A stretch of 64,000 nucleotides of DNA from the NCBI RefSeq assembly GCF_000313135.1, contig NW_004457390.1, positions 258,905 to 322,904 of the forward strand. The letters run 5' to 3'. The translations under genes were made by a program, and so were the position numbers. The DNA is from Acanthamoeba castellanii str. Neff (Eukaryota; Discosea; Longamoebia; Acanthamoebidae). The notes under the pieces were generated by a model that was given only the letters and a program-made list of their open reading frames with translations, searched no databases and was not told the DNA's origin. Below are positions 25,301 through 36,700 of the stretch, piece after piece; position 1 is the stretch's first letter; each line of letters opens with the position of its first letter.

Positions 25301-25499
25301 CTGCATCAAGTTCATTCAGAAGCTGTCGGAGAAGAACGACAAGGTCAAGGCGTGGCTGGTCAAGAACAAGACCATCTCCAACGAGATCGTCGAGCACCAC
25401 CAGCGGTTGATTCAGGCCGAGAAGGAGAAAGAGGCCGCCGCCTCCGGAACCGGCGGCTCGCGCTCCGCCTTCTCGTTGGCCAAGACCCTGCACAAGTAG
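13390..25499 (+). CDS. Giant ubiquitin-specific protease of the USP9X/USP34 (fat facets) type
   Basis: This is one gene of about 12 kb with several dozen short introns; I estimate 2,800-3,000 residues. USP enzymes remove ubiquitin from proteins. The catalytic domain lies at about 21180-22680. The Cys box is GLQNQGATCYMNSLMQQL (nucleophile codon 21224-21226). NEFFNNLFAKLEDHL follows, with a zinc ribbon (KCEICQKG), LPRIMMLHLKRFEFD, and the His box HQGSADSGHYYSFIK (His codon 22339-22341). NNAYILVYER closes the domain. Upstream is a long helical array, as in USP9X, and a ubiquitin-like insert near 18000-18360 (SFTVHLRSRDTLGALKRKV, LSVFIFETRELHDDDKTFY). The N-terminus is a charged disordered segment, MADAKEEDRIRQ. 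Downstream of the catalytic domain come an acidic low-complexity tract and further helical repeats to LAKTLHK. The start ATG is the best candidate but is not proven. Confidence 0.85.
25067..25089. repeat. CA dinucleotide microsatellite in a USP intron
   Basis: An uninterrupted CA run of about 23 bases begins just after the GTAC donor of an intron in the giant USP gene. It is simple-sequence DNA with no sign of function. Confidence 0.9.
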
Positions 25500-25716
25500 G
25501 TCTCACTTGCGGCAGACGCGTCTGCTCTTTCTGGCCTGTACATTTTTCTCGCGTTTATTACATTCTTGGCATAGCGTTCTTTGAATGCCGTTCAGTTGAC
25601 CAATCATCGAGGAATGGAATTCGATTACTCCGAACCAAATTCTCCGGAACCACCCGCTGGTGTCTACTTCTTTCGAAAATCGATCAAGGCAGAGAGATTA
25701 GAACTCGTGTGTGTAA

Positions 25717-26867
<1,151 letters not shown>

Positions 26868-27353
26868 ATAACCAATCGAATGACCCGCACCACGGCGGAA
26901 GCGGCCACCGACCAGAACCAATGTTTACAAGCCCCACCTAACGAAGCGGCCTGCCCCATCACCACCGGCCCTCTTCGCTTTCTGTTCGTTCTCGCCTCTG
27001 CCCCTTGAGTTTTGTTCTTACCCTTCTGTCCTTTCCCTTGTGTGCATTCCTCTTCCCTTGTCTCCCCACCTTTGCTTTTATGGGGTGCGCCCTCCCTCCG
27101 TTGAGAATGACCACCGCCCCTGCCTTTTGTGAGATACACCCCTTGCCCTTCTTCTATGCCTCATATCACTCTATGGTGTTACACCCCGGTTCATGAGTGT
27201 GGTTCATGAGTGTGGTTCGTGAGTGTGATTGGGCATTGTACGCCAAAGTTTGTAAAGGAGAGGGAAGGCGTGTGTGGTCAGATGTGGTGAAGGCAGGACA
27301 GGTGGGCGAGAAGCTGCAGGTCACATTTTCAGTAAATAGGAGCCAAAAAGATA
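26868..27353. other. Intergenic region downstream of the Rab2-like gene
   Basis: This stretch of about 490 bases begins with a pyrimidine-rich part (CTTCCC and CCTTGT runs near 27015-27070), probably Rab2-like 3' UTR. It continues into a three-copy 13-base tandem repeat and then the flank of the first tRNA-Gly. No coding gene was recognised. Confidence 0.5.
27188..27226. repeat. Three-copy 13-base tandem repeat
   Basis: The unit GGTTCATGAGTGT is present at 27188-27200 and 27201-27213, then once with one change (GGTTCGTGAGTGT) at 27214-27226. It lies in the spacer between the Rab2-like gene and the tRNA cluster. Confidence 0.9.
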
Positions 27354-27434
27354 TGCATCCGCCGGGAATTGAACCCGGGTCTCCCGCGTGGCAGGCGGAA
27401 ATCTTGCCACTGGACCACGGATGCCTTGCTTGCC
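27313..27434. repeat. 122-base duplicated block containing tRNA-Gly, copy 1
   Basis: The block from GCTGCAGGTCACATTTTCAG to CTTGCC occurs again at 28852-28973 with a single difference by eye (G in copy 1, A in copy 2, just outside the tRNA). It includes the whole tRNA-Gly gene plus about 41 bases of its 3' flank and about 10 of its 5' flank. Confidence 0.9.
27354..27424 (-). tRNA. tRNA-Gly (anticodon GCC), copy 1
   Basis: On the minus strand the gene starts GCATCCGTGGTCCAGTGGCA and ends GGATGC plus discriminator A. The acceptor stem GCATCCG pairs with CGGATGC. The anticodon loop is CTGCCAC (anticodon GCC) closed by TTCCG/CGGGA, and the T arm is CCGGG-TTCAATT-CCCGG. It is 71 bases including the discriminator, with no intron. 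A TCTTTTT run follows directly, a likely RNA polymerase III terminator. Confidence 0.95.
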
Positions 27435-27941
27435 AGCATGTCTTTCCGCCTCAGTTTTGACCCATCCTGCCTGTGGCTGTGTTTGGTGATTTTGTCACTG
27501 TGATTGGCTTGCACCAATATTCTACCTTTCAAAGTTGGATTTTTCCAGCTGTGAAGTTTCATCTTTTGTGTGAGATGTGTGTGATCCCAACTTACAACAT
27601 GGGCAAGAGGAAGTGTCACCTTTCTTTGGCCATGAAATGTTAGCTTTGTGTTACCATCCACCAAGCATCTTAACAATGACTGGGAAAGTGGATGGCTGCC
27701 CTAGTGTTTGGCTCCTCTTTTACCCATCCACAGGTTTGAAAAGCATTATGGGAAATAGACCTCCACTGGGCTTGTTCACTCTCCTTCCAACAAGGACCCC
27801 AAAAAAGCAGTTTGTTTGCACAATTTTTGGCTAGCACCAAAGTTACAGATACTCCACCTGCAGTAAAACCCAGCAAGCCCAGGTCATTGTGGCGGATGCC
27901 CTGCTGCCTGTTCTTACCTTCGAGAGAAGGGGCCAGTGTAA

Positions 27942-28023
27942 GACATTGTGGCCGAGTGGTTAAGGTGCCTCGCTGCTAACGAGGTGGGGTTTCCCCGCGC
28001 AGGTTCGAATCCTGCCAATGTCG
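27942..28023 (+). tRNA. tRNA-Ser (anticodon GCT)
   Basis: The gene starts GACATTGTGGCCGAGTGGTT and ends CAATGTC plus discriminator G, 82 bases in total. Acceptor strands GACATTG and CAATGTC pair fully. The anticodon stem-loop is CCTCG-CTGCTAA-CGAGG (anticodon GCT, reading AGC/AGU). A long variable arm (TGGGGTTTCCCCGC) marks a class II tRNA, as expected for serine. The T arm is GCAGG-TTCGAAT-CCTGC. A TCTTTTT run nine bases after the end is a likely pol III terminator. Confidence 0.95.
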
Positions 28024-28084
28024 ATGGATCTTTTTCACACCACTGTGTGTTTGATGGATTGTCTAGCCAGGCATTTTATCTTCA

Positions 28085-28112
28085 GGAATAGTGCTCCAAT
28101 TCAGCACAAATG
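28085..28112. repeat. 28-base direct repeat, copy 1
   Basis: GGAATAGTGCTCCAATTCAG followed by CACAAATG occurs here and again, perfectly, at 28213-28240 in the same orientation, 128 bases apart. Both lie in AT-richer non-coding sequence after the tRNA-Ser. Confidence 0.9.
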
Positions 28113-28212
28113 TGATATCGAGGGACATGAGATGAAAATGATTTCATAAAAACTGGGAATTTGAGTTAAAAGTGATTGTATCAGTGTGAAATGGAGTGGA
28201 ATTTTAACTTCT

Positions 28213-28240
28213 GGAATAGTGCTCCAATTCAGCACAAATG
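28213..28240. repeat. 28-base direct repeat, copy 2
   Basis: This is the second perfect copy of the 28-base direct repeat at 28085-28112. The preceding bases also resemble each other (CTTCA and CTTCT), so the duplicated unit may be slightly longer and diverged. Confidence 0.9.
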
Positions 28241-28851
28241 AAGAATGAAGTTCCATCCATGAGTGCAACTGACTGAATATGGTGTGAGGTTGTACATGAA
28301 CTGGATGTGAGAGTAGCATGTTGGCCACTGATCATATGGAATTGATGGAGGGTATGAAAGTAAAAGCAAGGTGCATTTTGAAGTTGATCACAGGACCACT
28401 AACACAAAACAAGCTAAGTTCAGATTTTCCAGATCACATACAGTATTGGTAGGTTGAACATGTACTCATTACACATGCATATGCAATAAAGAAGTGTCTG
28501 GTTACACCACACCAAAATGGCCACTGCCTTTTTCAGGGTGTATTGCCTCATGAAGTTGTTTCACAGTTGTTTGTTCACTCACCTTTGATCTGACTGTTAT
28601 GGTGAGAGTTGTGATGTGTGGTTGATTGCAGTGGAAATGATGACATTTTTTTTGCAAATTTGGGACTGCATAGGAAGATCCCAAACATGTTTGGGCAATA
28701 GGGCTGCCTAGGTGTTCTTTTCATGATTTCAACCTCCTGGTTTGCATGTCCCACAGGACCTGAACCAGGCAAACTAGCTGTGGCTCACCACATTTTTTTC
28801 AGCACTGCCTAATAGTCACTCATTCTCACCTGTTTCTGCCCAAATCATCTG

Positions 28852-28973
28852 GCTGCAGGTCACATTTTCAGTAAATAGGAGCCAAAAAGATATGCATCCG
28901 CCGGGAATTGAACCCGGGTCTCCCGCGTGGCAGGCGGAAATCTTGCCACTGGACCACGGATGCCTTACTTGCC
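28852..28973. repeat. 122-base duplicated block containing tRNA-Gly, copy 2
   Basis: This is the second copy of the block at 27313-27434, same orientation, one difference by eye. Sequence outside the block does not match copy 1, which sets the duplication edges at about GCTGCAGG on the left and CTTGCC on the right. Confidence 0.9.
28893..28963 (-). tRNA. tRNA-Gly (anticodon GCC), copy 2
   Basis: The sequence is identical to the copy at 27354-27424 across all 71 bases: acceptor GCATCCG/CGGATGC, anticodon loop CTGCCAC, T arm CCGGG-TTCAATT-CCCGG, discriminator A, then TCTTTTT. It lies inside the second 122-base duplicated block. Confidence 0.95.
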
Positions 28974-29197
28974 TGCAGGTCTCCGCCAGCCTCTTGCATC
29001 TTCTTGCTAGCCGTATGGCGATGTCCTCATTGCCGCTCATTTTCTTGGCTCTCTTGTCTGACACCCTGCCATTGCAGGCTGAAGTGGCGGACACGCAAGT
29101 GGAGTGAAGGTGAGGTTATATCTATTAGACTTGGATGGCTCACAGAACGCTTCCGTTGAACGACCCACGCGTCCTGCACGTTGCATGAAGGTCGGCT

Positions 29198-29951
29198 TCA
29201 AGTGCGCATCTGGGATGTCAGCATGGGCGGCTTCTCGAGGTTCATCGTGATGCCCATGGGGAAGCCTTCCTCCTTAATCCGTCGGATGGTCTGCTCCATT
29301 ATGTCTCGTCCCTGCGTGGCGCAACAACACAAGCCAACCAAGCAACCTCGTGAGCAAAGCAGGAGCATGCATGCACGTGCAAGGAGAAAGAAAAGGCAAA
29401 GGAAGTTGGTACCTGGATGGCTGCATTGCGGAATCTGTCGAGGCAAAACTTTTCCATGCGTCTGGCAAGACCGAAGGTGTAGGCGGTGACGGCGCCCTCC
29501 TGTTCGAAGAAGGTGCCGTTCTCGTCTTCGGTGTAGATGCAGGTCTCCTCCATCTCAGCGAGATTTTGGAAGGTGAGATTCTTGCCCTTCAGTATCAGTC
29601 TCTTGTTCTTCGGATCCGTGATCGATTCCTCGAGGAAGAAGCAAACGTTGTTCCCGGCAAGAGGCATCCACGAGGGGACCCAGCTCTTGAGCATCATCAA
29701 TCGCGTGGCCTTGAGCACGCCCGTCGCTTCATCGAATTCCTTGTTGATGATGTCTACGCACAGTACGTCGGGGCGACGAGGATTCGGCCACTTCTTCCAG
29801 CTGGCGATGGCGCAATCCTCCCAGGAATGGCTGTGTGAATTTGCGCGGTTGCGTATACGGGTTGTTAGTCACGGGCGTTTACCAGCAGGCGATTAATGTA
29901 AAGGCAATGAACGTACTTGAAGGTGTGTTCGAAGGTCTCCCTAACGGACAT
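29198..29951 (-). CDS. PRELI/MSF1-domain mitochondrial lipid-transfer protein
   Basis: Three exons (29951-29917, 29830-29413, 29311-29198) give 188 residues. PRELI family proteins carry phosphatidic acid or phosphatidylserine across the mitochondrial intermembrane space, usually with a TRIAP1/Mdm35 partner. The N-terminus MSVRETFEHTFNHSWEDCAI, then WKKWPNPRRPDVLCVDI and GVLKATRLMM, is the classic PRELI/MSF1 start. WMPLAGNN, KNLTFQNLAEMEETCIY and the final helix GRDIMEQTIRRIKEEGF follow in family order. The length matches the family (about 190). Splitting the first motif with an intron after codon 11 plus two bases is supported by a clean in-frame join. The PRELID versus SLMO subclass cannot be told by eye. 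Confidence 0.88.
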
Positions 29952-31006
29952 GATTGATTCGAAAGATTGAATAAAGAACTAGAGCAGGGGTTGGGGGTTA
30001 TGAATGCCAAAGGCAATTTCAGGAAATGAGTCGATCGAAGTGCTGATCTCAAGAGATGTCTCCCCTGTGTAATCTTTCCGCCTTGCGCCGTGGTGCGGGT
30101 CCAAGTTTCCAGGAACAAAGAAAGAAAAACTGGCGCCGCTCGACTATTTGTACCTGCGCGGCAGGCCCAAAGGCCCAAGCGGAAGCTACCGACAGATGCG
30201 CGACCACGAACGGGCATTTCCAACATTGATTGGATGTACATTGATGTTGAATGGTACAACTGCAAGATCAAAAAGACTTGAACATGAGCGAGCCTTTCCC
30301 CCCCCCCAAGTCTAATTCGTTAAGGTGCCTGCTGCGCCTCTTCATCACTGGGAAGGAGGAGTGTGGAAGACTTGACTCACGGGAGTTCGATAACAACAGG
30401 CGAGATAGCCCCGACTCTCGCTACTTGGAGTGCAACCCTCATTGCAATTTAAATGCCGTCTTAGGGGGAGGAGCACATGAGGGTGGCTTCGATCCCGTGG
30501 TGACTGAGTACTAGAGGCTCTGCGAGCAACACCTCCCAGCCCCACGAAAACCAAGGCCTGGTGCGTGGTCAGCCGCGAAAGAACGAAAGCGGGCGAGCGT
30601 TATAAGACCAAAAAACGTCAGCGAGATGACCAAATTGCTAGTTCACCCGAAAGACGCGCCCGCCTGATTGGCGAATGCCGCCACACCAGGGTGCGTTGTG
30701 TCTCCTTATGCCAACTGAGTGCCCACCAAACGATCCCCTACTGCTATGAGTGCTCTAGGCACATGGATCCACGACGTGCAGGAAAACTTCGGGATATGTC
30801 GCAGCCACGAGGTATCCGGTTCACGCTGGTGTGGGTGACATTAGGTCCCACCCAAGGTATATAACATCCTCGACACTCCTCCTCCAAACTCATCAAAGCG
30901 AACTGCTCAGCTCACTCGACCAGCTCTCTCTCCAACCAACTCGAACACTCCATCCAGCTTGGCCTGCTGTTTCTGCTTTGTTTCGACTCATCGCCCATCT
31001 GCGATC
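29952..31006. other. Intergenic region between PRELI and the cyst-wall lectin gene
   Basis: About 1,050 bases separate two divergent genes, so both promoters lie here. Apart from a TATA box at 30858-30864 I see no gene. Short open frames on both strands carry no motifs and no plausible exons. Confidence 0.5.
30858..30864 (+). promoter_or_regulatory. TATA box of the Jonah-like lectin gene
   Basis: TATATAA lies 143 bases before the ATG at 31007. The sequence after it is C/A/T-rich (CATCCTCGACACTCCTCC), suitable for a transcription start about 30 bases downstream. Few other genes in the window have so clear a TATA element, which fits a strongly induced gene such as one used in encystment; that regulation is inferred. 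Confidence 0.55.
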
Positions 31007-32849
31007 ATGAAGACAACCTACCTGCTTCTGGCCTTGGCCGCTCTCCTCTTCTGCGCCGTCGTGGCCGCCTCGGCTGACGACGACGACCGACGTGGCTCTG
31101 ACATGAATCACTGGGACGATGACGACGAAGGTAGAGCTGACGTCTTCCTTACCGTTGCTTTGACGCAATTCTTAGCAGTGAAAACTAACTTCTTCTCTTT
31201 TCAGGGCACGAATGGGACAACGAGTGGGAGGACGAGGAGGACGGCGAGGGACGCGGTCGGGGCCAGTGGGACGACGGGCGCGAGAAGTGCCGCACCACTA
31301 CCAAGAAGTGCCGCACCACGACCAAGAAGTGTGGCACCACCACCAAGCACTGCCCCACCACGACCACCAAGCGCTGCGGCACCACGACCAAGGACTGCGG
31401 CACCACCACGACTAAGAGCTGTGGTACCACGACCAAGGACTGCGGCACCACGACCATGAAGCCTTGCACCACGACCAGCAAGCCGGTCGAGAAGTGCGAC
31501 TTCGCCGGGCGTGACAACTGCCTCAAGGCGAGCGAGGACAAGTTTGAGGAGTGCGTCGACCGCAAGAAGTGCGCCTTCACCGTGTGCGAGCTCGAGGCCG
31601 AGGAGAAGTTCAAGAAGTGCCTCCGCGGCCGCGATGGTCGCGATGGCGGGAGGGAGAACCCCTTCGAGCGCGAGGGCGAGAACGACCGCCAGGGTAACGA
31701 GAGGTTCGACCAGTGCAAGAAGGAGCAACTCGAGGACAAGAAGCAGTGCCTCATCCAGCGCAAGGCCTCGCACGCCGGCTGCGTGGCTGCTAAGGAGTGC
31801 CGCGACTTCAAGTGCCTGGCCTTCATCAAGGACTGCAAGCCGTGCCCGACTCCCGCCGCCACCACCACCACTGTCCGCGTCACCACCCATCCTCCTACCG
31901 TGGGCTCGTCGTGCCCGGCCGAGGACTTCTTCGGCCCCGCTGCCGATCTGAACGTCCTGGTCACCGGCTCGGACAAGCTCATCTACGATCTCGACATGGT
32001 GAACGGTGACGTTGAGGGCCGCGTCGCTGTCAACGGTGGCTTCCGCGTCAAGTCCTTCGGCACCGCCCAGGCCTACTCGTGCCCTGGTACACCCTTCGTC
32101 CCTTCGCCAATCCGCTTGCATTCTAGCACAAAAACTGGAGTGCTGATTGGCCGTAACCCACAACACACACACACAGACACGGCCAACTACGCCAGTATGT
32201 TCAACCTGATCGTCAACGGTAAGATGGACTACTCGAACGGCCAGCTGTTCTGCGGCTCGTCGATCTCGTTGAGCAGCATGAACGACCCGTCGCTGCGCCA
32301 GAAGGACTTTGGCGCCACCAACGCCAGGGTGGCCGCCGGCAAGACCATCAAGGACGTGACCGGCTTCGACTTCGTCGCCACCGCCGGCTACCTCCAGGGC
32401 GTGAGCAACTACTTCTCCAAGTACGCGCCGGGCACGCACAGCCACTTCCGCGTCACGGAGGTCTCGCCTGCCGACGTCAACAAGCTCAACATCGAGGGCG
32501 GCGACTACGTGCAAGTGATCAACATCAAGGGCTCGGGCGACATCAACTTCTCCAACTTCGAGATCCCCACCGCGCTCAACCCCTCGCAGGTCATCTACAA
32601 CGTTGTCGGCAACAACAACATCAAAATCTCGGGCTTCGGGGTACGCCAACAACAGTCTCCCACTCACTTGTTCTTCAGTTATCGTGATGCTAACCAACCA
32701 TTGGCGCTCTCAACGCACAGCTCAAGGGTCACCTGCTGGCCCTCAACTCCGACGTGGTGCTCGAGAACGGCCACGTCGCGGGCAACGTCTACGTCAGGTC
32801 GCTCGTTGGCCAGGGCAGCGGTCAGGTCAACCTGGCCCCCTGCCCTTGA
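31007..32849 (+). CDS. Jonah-type cyst-wall lectin (TKC-repeat spacer plus choice-of-anchor-A-like domain)
   Basis: Four exons (31007-31130, 31205-32086, 32177-32640, 32721-32849) give 532 residues. MKTTYLLLALAALLFCAVVA is a signal peptide, followed by an acidic segment (DDDDRRGSDMNHWDDDDE). Nine Cys-x-Thr-Thr-Thr units (CRTTTKK, CGTTTKH, CGTTTKD and variants, about 31288-31480) form a Thr/Lys/Cys spacer. A charged Cys-rich region follows (KCDFAGRDNCLKASEDKFEEC and similar Cys pairs, to about 31850), with a short TTTTVRVTT linker. The C-terminal half has the pattern of choice-of-anchor-A beta-helix domains: FNLIVNGKMDYSNGQLF, NINFSN-like strands and GNVYVRSLVGQGSGQVN near the end. In Acanthamoeba, Jonah lectins combine a Thr/Lys/Cys-rich part with this domain and bind cellulose in the cyst wall. 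Secretion and cyst-wall deposition are inferred from that. Confidence 0.78.
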
Positions 32850-33796
32850 GGCGCTCCCACACTCACGGATGAGATCAAGGGTCCTTGATGCTGTCGCAAC
32901 CGGCTGTGCTCCGGTTGCGAGGCGTTCCATCTCGAGGGAGGACTACCCTCCTCGCCCTCGAGACCTTCTCTCCTCTTCCTCCTCTTCTTCTTTCGATTGT
33001 TGTTCGTACAGCGAACTCTCTCCATTTTCTCTCAAGTAAATACAACACACACTTGTGCTTCCACTTCTTCATGTAGGCCACGTTCGATTCAATTCCCTCG
33101 CGAAGCACCGCCGGGCTGGGTCTGGTGGCCTCGGTCCCGATGCTTCCTCGTGTTGGCCGGCAGACCGCTCGAGTGCTTGGAACGGAGGGGGATGAAGTCT
33201 CGCCCGTCGGCCTGTCTCTGCCGCGCCCTCTTGTCCAGAGCCACCCAGTCCCCACCCCCCTCGACCAGAGCCTTGTCTGTCACTGCAGCTCCAGTCGGGT
33301 GTGAGTAGGCGAGCAGTGAATCGAGCGTTCAGCTGATGATGTACTCTCTGGCTTGGGGCGAGCCTCTTGGATGACGGGCTCCGCCATGCTCAAGTGGTTG
33401 AAGAAGAGTAGGGCCTGCATGTGTGAGCTAGCGGTGTGAGTGGTGAATAAATGGTGGCTGGCTCAGGCTGATGGATAAAAGTGTGTGCCAGAATTACATT
33501 CTGTAGACCTCAAGAGCCAGCAGGGTGAAGGGGACAGTGCATGCTCTTTGTCAGGGTTATCTTGGGGTTCCACACCCGCAAGCTCCACCGCCAACGCCAT
33601 CACGTGAAGTGGTGCGTGCAGCCCATTGGCCGATGGTGAAATTTCCACCATAACTTTTCCGCCGACGAACCTGCTAATCAACTCGAATTGCTGAACCTGA
33701 TTTCTCATCCACACAAAGCAAAGGGGGTGGCCAGCTGCTGGTGCCCGAGCTGCTCAATCGATTGGCTGCCTCTGATATCTGATTACTCCAGATCCA
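32850..33796. other. Intergenic region after the lectin gene
   Basis: About 950 bases lie between two plus-strand genes. A CT-rich stretch (CTCTCCTCTTCCTCCTCTTC near 32970) and AAGTAAATACAAC near 33034 are probably in the lectin 3' UTR. The open frames on both strands are short and motif-free. No gene is called. Confidence 0.5.
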
Positions 33797-36700
33797 ATGG
33801 CCTCGACCACGATGCTGCCCGAAAAGGGGTTGGAGAATCGACCTGGCCAAAACAATTGCTTTCTGAATGTTTGCATCCAGGCGCTGTGGCACCTGGGCGC
33901 CTTTCGGTCTCAGTTCCTTACCAGCAAGGATCACGTGCACAAGGAAAACTCGTGCATCTATTGCGCCCTCAAGGTTGCGACCCCCCCCCAAGCACCATCT
34001 TTGCCTTACGCCCAACGAGGGTCCTTCTTCTCCATCATGAAGGTGAAGCTGAACATTTGTATTTGCCCTTTGCCGGTGCAGGTTCTGTTCAATGGGTATC
34101 AGTTCAGCGAGGAGCAGGTGCTGCCACCCACTGCGTTGCGAAACACCCTCGCCGTACTTCATCGCGGCCTCGATCGCTTCCAAGTGGGCGAGCTCGACGA
34201 TGCTGCCGAAGCGCTGGTGCCCGCTTTCTTTCATGATCGTCTCATTGACTACCGCACACCCACTCATCGCCTTCTCGTGCATGTGTCACATATATCGTGA
34301 GTACAGGAGGCCATCCTCACATGCTTGAACAAAGTGTACCTGGTGAAGGGGAACGAAAGAGCGAAGAAGGCCGACGAAAGCAACCCCAACTCCATCTCGA
34401 ACAAGGTCTTCGGTTGCCCCGTCGTCGAGATCGTGCAGTGCGGTACGTCGGTTGCGGTGCCTCGTCGTCATCTTCTCGTCCGCTCGCTCACAAGCCCTCT
34501 CTCGTCTGCTTCACACAGGCAAGTGTAAAAAGGAGATTAAGCCGCAGGGATCCGACTCGTTCATCTACTACACCTACGTCACCGAGGTCAGGTCAGTCTT
34601 ACACCCCACCATCTTGTGATGCGTCCACTTATCGGGCGATTGAGCGGCACATCGCCACTGATGCTCTGACTGGTTGCCAAAAAACACAGAGAGGAGCACA
34701 AGAAGTACCCCGACCTTCAGTTCGACAACTTGCTGAAGCGGCTGAGCGACGGCGTGACCCGCAGCTGCCCCAACGACGTACGTCAACCGACCTTTCCCAT
34801 CTTTGGTTTGAAGCCTTCAGTTTTGTCTGTGTTGCTCACCACGCACCATCTGCGCGCACACGCGAAGAAATGCGAAGAAAAGAAGTGCACGGTGCGCAAG
34901 GTACTGCTGCAGCAGCCGCACGTGTTTGCCGTCGGTCTGGTGTGGCCCACGCCCAATCCCACGGCCTATGAGATCGTCGACATGCTGTCGATCATCAGCC
35001 AGCAGATCAGGCTCAGCAACATCTTCAACGGAGTTCCCGTGCAGGTCAGTCTCTTCTTCTTCTTCTTCTCCATCTCATCATCTGGAGACCTCTTTAGAGA
35101 GCCTTACGTCTTGTTTTTTATTCCAGTTCACCTACCGGCTCAAGGGCATGATCTGCTACTACGGCCTGCACTACGACTGCTACTTCTACTCACCACAGCG
35201 AAAACAATGGCTCGTGTTCGACGACCGCGTAGTCAAAGAGGTACCATCATCTACTCTATGGCCTTATGTGTCTGTGGTGCGACACACGTATATAGATATA
35301 TATACGTGTGTGTGTGTGTGTGTGTGATGCTGGCCTGTTCCGTGTTTTCGTTTGGGGAGTACTCGCTCGCCGCGCGCCATCGCAGCCCCGAATTGCGGCT
35401 GGCAGCGGCATGCCGGCAAGCAAGGCATCCGTGGTCCAGTGGCAAGATTTCCGCCTGCCACGCGGGAGACCCGGGTTCAATTCCCGGCGGATGCATATCT
35501 TTTTGGCTCCTCTCTCTCCTGTCCTGCCTCACCACATCTGCGGTGCTTGGATTGACGGCGGTGTGTTGGCGTGGTAGGTGGGCGCGTCATGGGAAGAACT
35601 GAAGGATCGCTGCCGAAGGGGCCGATTTCATCCGTCGGTGCTATTCTACGAGCGCGTCGAAACCGGCGCGCCGCTTCCCACCACCTTTACACCCAAGTTC
35701 AACCCGCAGGTCGGTTCCTTCATCTCTCTACTTTTCCTCCGGCGCCTTACGCTTTACTCACACGCTACACTCCTACACTCTACACACATCGCACACGCAC
35801 AGCCGATCACGTTGAACCGCAACATGTTCACAGCATCGGGGCCGGCCGTGCCCGGCTTTTCGCTGGCTCCTCCCTCGGCGGCCTACCCCGGCATGCCGCA
35901 CCCCGCGTTCTCGCCCTACCACCCCCACCACCCTGGGTTCGCTCGGGGCTACATGCCCCCCGGCTACGCCCCGGCGCATCCCCACCAGCAGCAGCACCCG
36001 CCCAACGGCATGCCGACTCCGGCGGCCGTGGCGCCGGCACTGCAGCAGCAACAGCAGCAGGAACGGGCCGAGAATGAGCGAAGGCAGGAAATGGCCGAGA
36101 GAGCCGAGGCCGAGCGGAGGAAGAGGCAAAAGGAAGCCGAAGAGCAGCAGCAGCAGCAGCAGAAAGAGGCGGAGGACAAGCGGCGTCGAGAGGAGGAACA
36201 GCGGAGGCAACAACAAGCGGCGGCAGCGGTGGTTGAGCAATCGTCGGATGAGGAGGGCACGAGCGGGGACGAAGATGAGAGATCGGAGGAAGAAGAGGAG
36301 GAAGGTGAGACTGGAGGGGAGAGCGAGCGGGAGGCCGCGGCCAAGCGGCTGGCCATGCCCGCTCCTCGCGCGGAGCCGCCCAAATCGCTACCGGCGCCGC
36401 TCGTCCCCACCTACGCGCCGCCACCGGCTTCCCCCAGCCCTCCTGCGCTGACAGGATCGTCGTCGTCGATCTCGTCGGCGTCCGCGCCGCCCTCGGCCCC
36501 GCCGCTTTCCTCCGGCTCTCCGCCCGTCATCACCTCATCGCCGTCGTCGCCGTCGGTGGACGCCTCGCCCTCGGCCCCGCCGCTCTCCTCCAGGTCTCCG
36601 TCGCCCCCCGTCGTCAGCTCATCGCCTCCGCCGCCGGTGATGGTCGAGGACCTGCTGTCGACAGAGAACATTTCCTCAGCCGGCCCGCCGCCGGTGATGG

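Larger units (their letters stand above)
27425..29197. other. AT-richer, gene-poor island around the tRNA genes
   Basis: Base composition falls well below the GC-rich coding regions on both sides. Apart from the tRNA-Ser, the second tRNA-Gly block and a 28-base direct repeat, no protein gene is supported: the open frames are short, on both strands, and lack splice-compatible extension or recognisable motifs. The sequence has no reverse transcriptase or transposase motif that I could find. Confidence 0.55.

Noticed and set aside
27425..29197. Possible retrotransposon or tRNA-derived SINE in the repeat island
   Set aside because: The tRNA genes have intact clover-leaf pairing, terminator T-runs and no poly-A or tail of SINE type, and no reverse transcriptase or integrase motif is present. 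Kept as functional tRNA genes with duplicated flanks.
30251..30864. Short open frames of 87-99 residues in the PRELI-lectin spacer
   Set aside because: No start context, no conserved motif and no splice-compatible partner exons; length is expected by chance.
31201..32697. 498-residue open frame antisense to the Jonah-like lectin gene
   Set aside because: It mirrors the GC-rich, codon-biased lectin exons, contains only Val/Leu/Ala/Arg-rich sequence with no domain, and crosses two well-supported introns of the sense gene.
35280..35330. TATATA and GT run in the USP53/54-like intron as a promoter
   Set aside because: It is a simple AT/GT microsatellite within an intron, with no gene start positioned for it; the nearby tRNA uses an internal promoter.
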